DNA from: PGYU01 sp964637845
GTDB taxonomy: Bacteria; Bacteroidota; Ignavibacteria; Kapaibacteriales; UBA2268
Length of the DNA: 24,989 nt
Direction of reading: 5' to 3'
Assembly: GCA_964637845.1 (NCBI GenBank)
Contig: CAZWXI010000041.1
Location: 1-24,989, forward strand
Position numbers and translations under genes: made by a program. Shown here in pieces: positions 17,198 to 23,265 of this stretch (the stretch's first letter is position 1; every line of letters starts with the position of its first letter). The notes beneath the pieces are model-generated. The model had not been told where the DNA came from. It was given only the letters and a program-made list of their open reading frames with translations, and ran no database searches.

Positions 17198-17234
17198 GAC
17201 AAACTAATTGACAATATACTAAGGAGTAGATAAA

Positions 17235-17981
17235 ATGAAACAAATTACCTGTTTAGTGATGCTGATTTTATTCGGGTATATCGGAGTTATGGCACAACCG
17301 AAACTCGAAATCGAAGGCGGCACTACTTATGACTGGGGTAATGTCACACCTGAACAAAACCCGTTGAAGGCAAGCGTCAAACTTTACAACAAAGGCAATC
17401 AAATGCTTGAAATCAAAAGGGTGAAACCCGGATGCGGATGCACAACCGCACCGTTAGATACGAATTTGATTGAACCGGGTAAATACGCTACACTTGATAT
17501 TACGCTAAACGTTTCTACGTTTGACGGCCCCGTCACAAAAAGCATAAGCATATTTACTAACGAACCCGAAGACAGGACTTTGCTTATGATCAAGGCAAAT
17601 GTTATGAGACCAATAACAGTTTTTCCGAAATTTTTAAGTTTTCCGAAACTGTTTTTGAATGAAGAAAGCGTCGGAAAAGTTGTTATAACTAATAATACCG
17701 ACCACCCCGTAACAGTAACTGAAGTTCTGGCAACAGCTCGCGTGATTGCGGGAACTGTGGATGGTGAAGCGACAATGAACATAAATATCGTAGCAGGAAC
17801 TGTCATCAAGCCGAAGCAACCATACTCTCTCGAGGCGACGCTTTTGCCCAAAGCGGCTGGGAGACTTTCATCTAAAGTCACTCTCAAAACAGATAGCAAG
17901 GAGGTGCCGTTGATAGAAGTTTCCGGTTGGGGGAATATCGTTGACCCCAGCGAAGTGAACAAACCCGTCGGCAGTAAATAG
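17235..17981 (+). CDS. DUF1573 family periplasmic protein
   Basis: A 248-residue exported protein with a signal peptide (1-20, cut after VMA). Residues about 25-125 form a DUF1573 immunoglobulin-like domain: TYDWGNVTPEQ, then KVKPGCGCTT-type motif (VKPGCGCTTAP, Cys67 and Cys69) and LNVSTFDGPVTKSI, ending ISIFTNEPEDRTLLMIKAN. A second, less typical Ig-like repeat fills the rest. DUF1573 proteins are abundant in Bacteroidota; their role is unsettled, though the paired cysteines are conserved in the family. No T9SS tail is present, so I expect a periplasmic or surface-anchored location. A strong AAGGAG lies upstream of the ATG. The gene is monocistronic, with its own promoter and terminator. Confidence 0.9.
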   Translation: MKQITCLVMLILFGYIGVMAQPKLEIEGGTTYDWGNVTPEQNPLKASVKLYNKGNQMLEIKRVKPGCGCTTAPLDTNLIEPGKYATLDITLNVSTFDGPVTKSISIFTNEPEDRTLLMIKANVMRPITVFPKFLSFPKLFLNEESVGKVVITNNTDHPVTVTEVLATARVIAGTVDGEATMNINIVAGTVIKPKQPYSLEATLLPKAAGRLSSKVTLKTDSKEVPLIEVSGWGNIVDPSEVNKPVGSK

Positions 17982-18050
17982 ATATTCGGAAGTTTTGAAA
18001 ATGGGGCTTTTAAATTAAAGTCCTATTTTTTCTCATATTATTAACGAAGT

Positions 18051-18078
18051 AAGGGCAAACAACGACGCGTTTGCCCTT
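18051..18078 (+). terminator. Rho-independent terminator after the DUF1573 gene
   Basis: AAGGGCAAAC (18051-18060), loop AACGACGC, GTTTGCCCTT (18069-18078), followed by AATATTTTTTTATT. The U-run is on the plus strand; in the other direction the hairpin could help to end the convergent outer-membrane protein gene, but the run there is weak. Confidence 0.85.
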
Positions 18079-18102
18079 AATATTTTTTTATTGCGAAATT
18101 CT

Positions 18103-19302
18103 TTAGAAAAACAAGAATGCCGCTAATAGTATCCTAATATTGGCGATGTTGTGCGTGTTTTCAACCACACCTTTGGAATTTGGTTTACCGTAAGCGGCTT
18201 GAGTCATTTCAAGTTCGCTTGAGAATTGTGTGTTGCCAGTTCTGTAGGATAATCTCGGTGACAGACGCACAACATTGTCAATATTTGCACCTCTTGCATA
18301 TACCAATTTATTGACGATATCCTTATCAACGCCAAAATTCTTGGAAAATCCCCCGATGAAGCCGATTTTCCAAATTTTGCCGTATTCTACGTCAATAAAT
18401 CCCGAGAATGTATTCAGCGGAGAATATTCCCATTCCTTTGTTTCCTCGTTAATTCCCGTTACCGCATAGCCTCCGAGCATAGTAAGAGCGAAAGTGTTTT
18501 GTCCGTAGAGTCCTTGCAAGGTAACGAAGAAATCATCTTCGGTGTATTTCATAACTCCGTTAAAAGTCACGGCATTAACCCGATTTTCGTCAATTCTGTT
18601 CGTTTCGGTTTGTTGTCTGGGGCGTAATGATTTATAATTAGCATTTGCGGCGAAAAGCATTTTGCCTGTTTTATATTTCAGTCCCAAGTTAAGTATAGGA
18701 ATTAAACCGTTACGCAAATAAGCGGAACTGACACCTTGTGGTCCCGGAGAAGCGAAATCTCTTTCGGAGTATGCGGCTACGTTAATATGGAAATTATCGG
18801 CTTTGTATGTGTAACGAATTTGGGGATTTCTCGTAAACGGCTGGAATGGTGTGCCTGTATTGAATGAAATAGACTTTGCAAATGCTTCATCAATAAATAA
18901 AGGCGACCAATATTGACCAATAAGGAGTTCGGAAGTGCCCCAGTCGAGATTTACCGTAGCATGTCGCAATCGAAAACCATTGATGTCCGGTTCAGTGTGA
19001 CCGAAAAAGGCGCCTTCGAGAATACCGGTAGTTTTCGCTCCCAGAAAATCCGGTGCATTAATTCTACCTGTAACTCGTGTTTGAATAGAAAGGATGTTGA
19101 AATTCAAACCTTCGTTGACATCACCTCCGTCAATTTCATTCTTATCTTTCGGAAAGAGTAAAAAGTGCCCTTCCCTGAAAGTTTCGTTCTGGCGTGTATC
19201 GAGCATAACGTCAGTTTTCACAAATCCGGTAAATTTAATTCCCCAGTCTTGAGAAAAAAGAATTCCCGGCGTTATTAATAGTAAAAATAAATATTTATAC
19301 AT
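18103..19302 (-). CDS. Outer-membrane beta-barrel (porin-like) protein downstream of nrfHA
   Basis: A 399-residue protein with a signal peptide (1-17) and a C-terminus ending in alternating hydrophobic residues and a final Phe (RILLAAFLFF), as outer-membrane barrels do. Alternating-strand segments recur throughout: GIKFTGFVKTDVMLDTRQNE at the start, ATVNLDWGTSELLIGQYWSP, FHINVAAYSERDF and LGLKYKTGKMLFAANANYKS. FVKTDVMLDTRQ resembles the start of porin-type (DcaP/OprP-like) proteins. The start has AAGGA upstream. It begins 38 bp after the nrfA stop on the same strand with no terminator seen between, so it may be the third gene of the nrf operon. A role in uptake of nitrite or of the electron donor is inference; a separate general porin is possible. 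Confidence 0.78.
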   Translation of the reverse strand: MYKYLFLLLITPGILFSQDWGIKFTGFVKTDVMLDTRQNETFREGHFLLFPKDKNEIDGGDVNEGLNFNILSIQTRVTGRINAPDFLGAKTTGILEGAFFGHTEPDINGFRLRHATVNLDWGTSELLIGQYWSPLFIDEAFAKSISFNTGTPFQPFTRNPQIRYTYKADNFHINVAAYSERDFASPGPQGVSSAYLRNGLIPILNLGLKYKTGKMLFAANANYKSLRPRQQTETNRIDENRVNAVTFNGVMKYTEDDFFVTLQGLYGQNTFALTMLGGYAVTGINEETKEWEYSPLNTFSGFIDVEYGKIWKIGFIGGFSKNFGVDKDIVNKLVYARGANIDNVVRLSPRLSYRTGNTQFSSELEMTQAAYGKPNSKGVVENTHNIANIRILLAAFLFF

Positions 19303-19340
19303 AAAATCCTTTTGTTAAAAAGTAACTAAATTGTTAATTA

Positions 19341-20819
19341 TTAATATGTTATTAATGTTCCTTGTCTTTCTTTTGCTTTTTGGTCCCATTCTTTTACTGT
19401 AATTTCGAGTAATTTGAGTTTGTCTCTGCGTAAAGCGTCAACATCAAGCCCGATATATGCTTGTGCTTTTTCTTTGCTCGAGATGTCGGGTAATTTTACG
19501 GGAATAGGCTGCCCGTATTTCACCAAAACTAGAGAAATCTGGGCTCTTGCTTGCTCGGCTTTTTGAATAGCTGTACCCAAAACGCGCAAGGCTTCAACAG
19601 GTGAATGAAAGCCAACTCCCTTTGCGGCAGCGACCCAATCCCACCGCCATTGTGCATGACGGATAAGTTTAAGAATATGCGCCATATCCTCCTCGGTAGC
19701 ACCAGCATCCCATGCGGCTTTTGCTTCGATATGAGCGGCGGCTAATGATTTTTCTGCTAAACGGCGCAGTTCGAGAGTTTTATCCTGACGCGTATAGACG
19801 TCTTTGAGTAATTCTTCTTCACTTTGACGGTGGCATACTTGGCAAGAAGCGGCAATATTGCGTAAAGGACTACTTAGATGGTGGTCTGTGAATTTTACTC
19901 CCCCTTCCATTTTATAGGGCATATGACAATCGGCACACGATACTCCGCGTTGGGCATGTATTCCCGTCATATAAAGCTCATAATCGGGATGTTGTGCTTT
20001 AAGCATTGGGGCGCGGCTGAGTTTATGAGTCCAATCGGTAAAGTCTATCTCGTCGTAATATGCCTCCATATCGTCGGCAGAGAATCCCTTGTCCCAGGGA
20101 AAAGTCAGATAATCGCCAGGTTTCTTGAAATAATATTCAACATGGCATTGAGCACATACGAGCGAACGCATTTCTTGATGGGTAAATTCTTTAATGCTTT
20201 TACCTTGGCGTTCGAAGGCTTCGATTAAAGCAGGGCGGGTAATTCGTAATCGCATGGTCTTGGGATCGTGGCAGTCTTGACATCCTATTGGATTTACAAA
20301 TTCATGTCCGAGATTGACCCATTTATTGTCATAGGATTCTTTCACTCCTATTTGGCTCATGATTCGTGGGACGTCTGAGCTTTTACATGTCCAGCAAGTC
20401 GACGGTAGAGGAGCGTCTTCGTAGCCGCCCGTACGGAGTGTTTTTCTAATGTTGTTAATAGCATGACCATGTCCTTGTGCCTGATTATAGTCCTTTGAGA
20501 ATGGATGTCCGGCCCATAGAATTACAAGTTCTGGAAATTCTTCGAGGTAATCAATTTTAGCAGAACCTCCATGTGCACTACGGAAATTAGTATCGAGGGT
20601 CTGGCGATATGTTTCCCATTGACGCGGGAAATTTTCGCCCCAGACTTCGTTTCGAGGTTCAAATTCCGGTAATTCGTTGATTATTTGGAATCTTGCAACC
20701 TTTTCGGCTCGGCGTTCCATGATGGTTGCCGTAAAAATGCCAACTAGGAAAACTACAACCACTGTAGCGATGAAAAGGGTCCAATTGACCCAGGGTTTTC
20801 TCTTTTGTTTTTCAGACAT
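19341..20819 (-). CDS. nrfA: Ammonia-forming cytochrome c nitrite reductase NrfA
   Basis: A 492-residue periplasmic pentaheme enzyme that reduces nitrite to ammonium with six electrons, and also reduces NO and hydroxylamine. A hydrophobic N-terminal segment (about 12-34) is a signal or anchor. Heme sites are CWTCK (142-146, the Lys-ligated catalytic heme diagnostic of NrfA), CQDCH (180-184), CAQCH (222-226), CADCH (295-299) and CQVCH (326-330). Tyr in CHVEYYF and His277 in LKAQHPDY match catalytic residues, and KGVGFHSPVEAL (400-411) supplies a distal heme ligand. I chose the ATG at 20819, which has AAGGTGAT just upstream and leaves 19 bp after nrfH; an ATG at 20849 would overlap nrfH. Electrons come from NrfH. 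Confidence 0.97.
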   Translation of the reverse strand: MSEKQKRKPWVNWTLFIATVVVVFLVGIFTATIMERRAEKVARFQIINELPEFEPRNEVWGENFPRQWETYRQTLDTNFRSAHGGSAKIDYLEEFPELVILWAGHPFSKDYNQAQGHGHAINNIRKTLRTGGYEDAPLPSTCWTCKSSDVPRIMSQIGVKESYDNKWVNLGHEFVNPIGCQDCHDPKTMRLRITRPALIEAFERQGKSIKEFTHQEMRSLVCAQCHVEYYFKKPGDYLTFPWDKGFSADDMEAYYDEIDFTDWTHKLSRAPMLKAQHPDYELYMTGIHAQRGVSCADCHMPYKMEGGVKFTDHHLSSPLRNIAASCQVCHRQSEEELLKDVYTRQDKTLELRRLAEKSLAAAHIEAKAAWDAGATEEDMAHILKLIRHAQWRWDWVAAAKGVGFHSPVEALRVLGTAIQKAEQARAQISLVLVKYGQPIPVKLPDISSKEKAQAYIGLDVDALRRDKLKLLEITVKEWDQKAKERQGTLITY

Positions 20820-20838
20820 AATATCACCTTTAGAAAAA

Positions 20839-21426
20839 TTATTTAACATTCAATTCTTGTAGCCATTGTGGGATAGCGTCATTTTGGTCAGGAACTTTTG
20901 CATATGGGGTTGAGGTTTGGCTATTGACTCTTCCATGCGGAACATCACGGTGGCAATCCCAGCAAAGTCTTCCCTCGCCATGTTTGAAGCTTCTTGCGGA
21001 AAATTCACCCGCAGAAACGGAATTTATTTGGTGATCATGGCAGCGTTTGCAATTTTCTTGCACAACGGCAATACCGGCTTCCTTGATGAAAATTATCTCA
21101 GGTTCGGTTCTGGTTGTAAATACCGAGGCATGGCGAAAGCCGTCTTTAGCCTTAAAATAATATGTGTTGAAGATGTTGTCGTGCGGTACATGGCAATCGT
21201 TGCATGTAGCTTTGTTTCCATGGCTACCTTTGAGCCAAGTGGCATAGTGTGGTGTCATCAAGTGGCAATTTACGCATGTTGCGGGGTCATCAAGCAGGTA
21301 AGATGTTGCGTTTGACAGGTGAAAAGCCGTAGCTCCAATGCCTACGAGTACCCCGAGAGAGATTGCTACTGCCATTCGCCAGTTGTAAGGCGGTATCAAT
21401 AATTCGTACAATTTTTTAATTGTCAT
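20839..21426 (-). CDS. nrfH: NrfH membrane tetraheme quinol dehydrogenase
   Basis: A 195-residue NapC/NirT/NrfH-family cytochrome that oxidises menaquinol and passes electrons to NrfA. One N-terminal membrane helix (about 18-38) is followed by four heme sites: CVNCH (51-55), CNDCH (75-79), CKRCH (126-130) and CWDCH (155-159). In CVNCHLM the Met57 two residues after the His matches the unusual axial Met ligand of the first heme known in Desulfovibrio NrfH. It is the first gene of the leftward nrfHA unit, preceded by a predicted promoter and a regulator half-site in the 72-bp spacer after the Rrf2 gene. NrfA follows 19 bp after its stop. Confidence 0.95.
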   Translation of the reverse strand: MTIKKLYELLIPPYNWRMAVAISLGVLVGIGATAFHLSNATSYLLDDPATCVNCHLMTPHYATWLKGSHGNKATCNDCHVPHDNIFNTYYFKAKDGFRHASVFTTRTEPEIIFIKEAGIAVVQENCKRCHDHQINSVSAGEFSARSFKHGEGRLCWDCHRDVPHGRVNSQTSTPYAKVPDQNDAIPQWLQELNVK

Positions 21427-21438
21427 ATTCCTACCCTA

Positions 21439-21447
21439 ATCAGATAA
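21439..21447 (-). promoter_or_regulatory. Predicted Rrf2 half-site at nrfH
   Basis: The minus strand reads TTATCTGAT, one mismatch from the TTATCCGAT arm of the palindrome at 22013-22032. It begins 13 nt after the last base of the nrfH -7 box, the same distance as in the hcp operon. The upstream arm is poorly kept (ACAAGATTG), with only GAT in register. Binding is inferred from sequence alone. Confidence 0.45.
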
Positions 21448-21459
21448 TACAATCTTGTT

Positions 21460-21491
21460 CAAAAATAAGAAAATTTAGTTTATGATGCAAG
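21460..21491 (-). promoter_or_regulatory. Predicted nrfHA promoter
   Basis: On the minus strand, CTTG (21491-21488), a 20-bp spacer and TATTTTTG (21467-21460) fit the Bacteroidota consensus with one mismatch in the -33 box. The -7 box is identical to that of the hcp operon. Confidence 0.5.
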
Positions 21492-21498
21492 TCAATTT

Positions 21499-21936
21499 TT
21501 ACTTTTTAAGTGATTTTATCTTGTTGATTGTTGTATCGCGTAATTCGGAAAGAGTTTGACTACTCAGCATGTTGTATGTCTCGTTGCGGAGCTTTCCCCA
21601 AGTTTCATGTACTGGACAAGGCTCGTCAACACTGCATCCCGGGAACCCTAAAACGCAATTGCGAAATATCTCAAGCCCGTCAATCGAAGCAACTACATCA
21701 ATCAATCGTACCGAGCCTGGGTCAATCTTGAGATAAAATCCGCCGTTATTGCCTTTCTTGGAGCCGACTATGCCAGATGTAGTCAATGTTTGCAGAATTT
21801 TCGATACAAATTCTTTGGGGGCATTTATTTTCTCAGCTATTTCTGTTGCACTAAACAGAGTATTCTTTGGAAAAGCAGACAGGTAGAGTACTGCTTGAAG
21901 TCCTAACTCGCATTTTTTAGAGAATATGACTGTCAT
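21499..21936 (-). CDS. Rrf2-family transcriptional regulator, NsrR/IscR-like, Fe-S type
   Basis: A 145-residue winged helix-turn-helix protein of the Rrf2 family. The DNA-binding part covers residues 1-70, with YLSAFPKNTLFSATEIAEKI as first helices, PKEFVSKILQTLTTSGIV as recognition region and KKGNNGGFYL as wing. A dimerisation helix follows, carrying the Fe-S ligand loop with Cys94, Cys101, Cys107 and His110 (C-x6-C-x5-C-x2-H). IscR and NsrR use a similar loop, usually C-x5-C-x5-C, so the spacing is one residue longer. I infer a NO- or redox-sensing regulator like NsrR because it sits between nrfHA and the hcp operon. The start at 21936 was chosen because an ATG at 21966 would lie inside the predicted -7 box. 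The gap to nrfH is 72 bp. Confidence 0.9.
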   Translation of the reverse strand: MTVIFSKKCELGLQAVLYLSAFPKNTLFSATEIAEKINAPKEFVSKILQTLTTSGIVGSKKGNNGGFYLKIDPGSVRLIDVVASIDGLEIFRNCVLGFPGCSVDEPCPVHETWGKLRNETYNMLSSQTLSELRDTTINKIKSLKK

Positions 21937-21941
21937 TTTTG

Positions 21942-21950
21942 TTATCCGGT
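21942..21950 (+). promoter_or_regulatory. Predicted Rrf2 half-site before the regulator gene
   Basis: TTATCCGGT lies 6-14 bp upstream of the regulator ATG and differs from the TTATCCGAT arm at one base. It is part of the imperfect dyad TTATCCGGTAA. It lies downstream of the predicted -7 box, so binding would block transcription of the regulator gene; autoregulation is inference. Confidence 0.4.
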
Positions 21951-21963
21951 AAATATTTTCATC

Positions 21964-21971
21964 CAAAAATA
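21964..21971 (-). promoter_or_regulatory. Predicted -7 box of the Rrf2 gene
   Basis: The minus strand reads TATTTTTG at 21971-21964, matching TAnnTTTG. No good TTTG box lies 19-20 bp upstream, so the promoter is only partly supported. Confidence 0.35.
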
Positions 21972-21979
21972 AAAAAAAA

Positions 21980-22011
21980 TTTGCAAATAAGAAAATATAG
22001 TCTTATTTTTG
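21980..22011 (+). promoter_or_regulatory. Promoter of the ferredoxin-cupin-hcp operon
   Basis: TTTG (21980-21983), a 20-bp spacer and TATTTTTG (22004-22011) match the Bacteroidota consensus exactly. The predicted transcription start, near 22018, lies inside the inverted repeat at 22013-22032. Confidence 0.65.
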
Positions 22012-22012
22012 T

Positions 22013-22032
22013 ATCGGATAAAATTATCCGAT
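22013..22032. promoter_or_regulatory. Perfect 9+9 bp inverted repeat, candidate Rrf2 operator
   Basis: ATCGGATAA (22013-22021), AA, TTATCCGAT (22024-22032). It starts 2 nt after the -7 box and covers the expected transcription start, so a bound dimer would block the promoter. The adjacent, divergently transcribed Rrf2 regulator is the natural candidate to bind it. The arrangement is read from sequence; binding is inferred. Confidence 0.7.
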
Positions 22033-22050
22033 TTAAAAAAGGATTGTGTT

Positions 22051-22908
22051 ATGATAAGAAAAGTAATTAAAATTGACGAGGAAAAGTGTGATGGTTGTGC
22101 TCTCTGCATACCAAGTTGTCACGAGGGTGCACTGCAAATCATCAATGGGAAAGCCAAGTTAGTGAAGGATTCCCTTTGTGATGGTTTTGGTGCCTGCATC
22201 GGCGAATGTCCTCTCGGTGCTATCAGTTTTGAGGAGCGACCCGCCGAAAGGTATGATGAAATCGAAGTACTCGAACGGCTTTTGGCTGGATCCGGTTCAG
22301 ATATCAAAGGGCATTTGATGCACTTGTTTGATATGGGCGATTTGGATAATTTCAATATTGCAATCAAGTATCTCGAAAATCAAGGCATAAGAATCAATAT
22401 AGTCAATAAACCTGCTAGTCATGATTTACCGATGCAGGGCAGCGCTTGTCCCGGTAGTCAAGCAAAATCGCTTTTCAAACCCTTGAATGTACTCGGCGAT
22501 AAAAGGGAGGAAATACGCTACAACAACTCCGAACTCTCTCATTGGCCCATTCAACTTCATCTTGTCAATCCTGGTTCGGATTTTCTGAAAGGTAAAACCT
22601 TAGTCCTGATGGCAACTTGTGCTCCTGTCGCCTATGGCAACATTCAAGCCGAATACATCAAAAATAACGCTGTCGTGCTTGCGTGTCCAAAATTAGATTA
22701 TGTCGAACCATATCCGACGAAATTGGCACAAATCATTTCTATGGCACAACCCGAAAAAATAATTATTTTACGTATGGAAGTACCATGTTGCTCAGGGCTA
22801 ACTGACATTACAAAAAAGGCATACAACGCCGCGGGGTATTTCCTCGCGATAGAGGAACATACATTAGGAATCAATGGCAGTAGTGCCAAAATTAAATATA
22901 TTAACTAA
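22051..22908 (+). CDS. 4Fe-4S ferredoxin-like protein of the hcp operon
   Basis: A 285-residue iron-sulfur protein. The N-terminus carries a ferredoxin domain: cluster 1 from CDGCALCIPSC (Cys13, 16, 19, 23) and a second site CDGFGACIGECP (Cys43, 49, 53), which lacks the second Cys of a standard CxxCxxCxxxCP motif. About 200 further residues hold the isolated Cys133, Cys190, Cys212 and the pair Cys246-Cys247 in VPCCSGL. The ACPKLDY and VPCCSGL blocks suggest extra metal or redox sites. Proteins of this form occur beside hcp in anaerobes, so it is a likely electron donor to Hcp (inference). I placed the start at ATG 22051, with AAGGA 7 nt upstream; an upstream TTG at 22009 would lie in the promoter and operator. 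Confidence 0.88.
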   Translation: MIRKVIKIDEEKCDGCALCIPSCHEGALQIINGKAKLVKDSLCDGFGACIGECPLGAISFEERPAERYDEIEVLERLLAGSGSDIKGHLMHLFDMGDLDNFNIAIKYLENQGIRINIVNKPASHDLPMQGSACPGSQAKSLFKPLNVLGDKREEIRYNNSELSHWPIQLHLVNPGSDFLKGKTLVLMATCAPVAYGNIQAEYIKNNAVVLACPKLDYVEPYPTKLAQIISMAQPEKIIILRMEVPCCSGLTDITKKAYNAAGYFLAIEEHTLGINGSSAKIKYIN

Positions 22909-22923
22909 AATTGAGGTTTTAAA

Positions 22924-23253
22924 ATGGAAAATAGCACAAATAGCGAAGCAACTTTACTGCAACTCGCCGATATGGTCGAATATGCAGAAGCTTCGATTGT
23001 CAGCAAAATTATCAAGCATTTCGATATGATTAAAGTCACATTATTTGCTTTTGATGCAGAACAATACATTAGCGAGCATTCCGCACCCTACGAAGCATTT
23101 TTCTACGTTATCGAGGGAAAAGTTGATTTCACTGTATCCGGAACAGTCCATAATCTAAAAACGGGTGATTTGCTCATCATACCCACAAAGGCACCCCACT
23201 CGCTCAGAACTATCGAAAAGTCGAAAGCATTATTATTAATGAAGCGTTCTTAA
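22924..23253 (+). CDS. Small cupin-domain protein
   Basis: A 109-residue single-domain cupin. Motif 1 is reduced: EHSAPYEAFFYVIEGKVDF (51-69) gives His52 and Glu57 with the VIEGKVDF turn, but the usual second His of HxH is absent. Motif 2, GDLLIIPTKAPHSL (81-94), gives His92. A metal site of His52, Glu57 and His92 is possible. GAGG lies 7 nt before the ATG. It sits between the ferredoxin gene (15-bp gap) and hcp (12-bp gap), tightly spaced within the operon. The role is unknown; ligand or metal sensing, or a redox accessory for Hcp, are possibilities that the sequence does not decide. Confidence 0.85.
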   Translation: MENSTNSEATLLQLADMVEYAEASIVSKIIKHFDMIKVTLFAFDAEQYISEHSAPYEAFFYVIEGKVDFTVSGTVHNLKTGDLLIIPTKAPHSLRTIEKSKALLLMKRS

Positions 23254-23265
23254 TTCGGAGGTATA

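Noticed and set aside
17399..17962. 187-codon open frame opposite the DUF1573 gene
   Set aside because: Shadow frame; the plus-strand gene has signal peptide, promoter, ribosome-binding site and terminator.
21937..21966. Ten-residue N-terminal extension of the Rrf2 regulator (start at 21966)
   Set aside because: It would begin inside the predicted -7 box and adds residues that do not belong to the family N-terminus.
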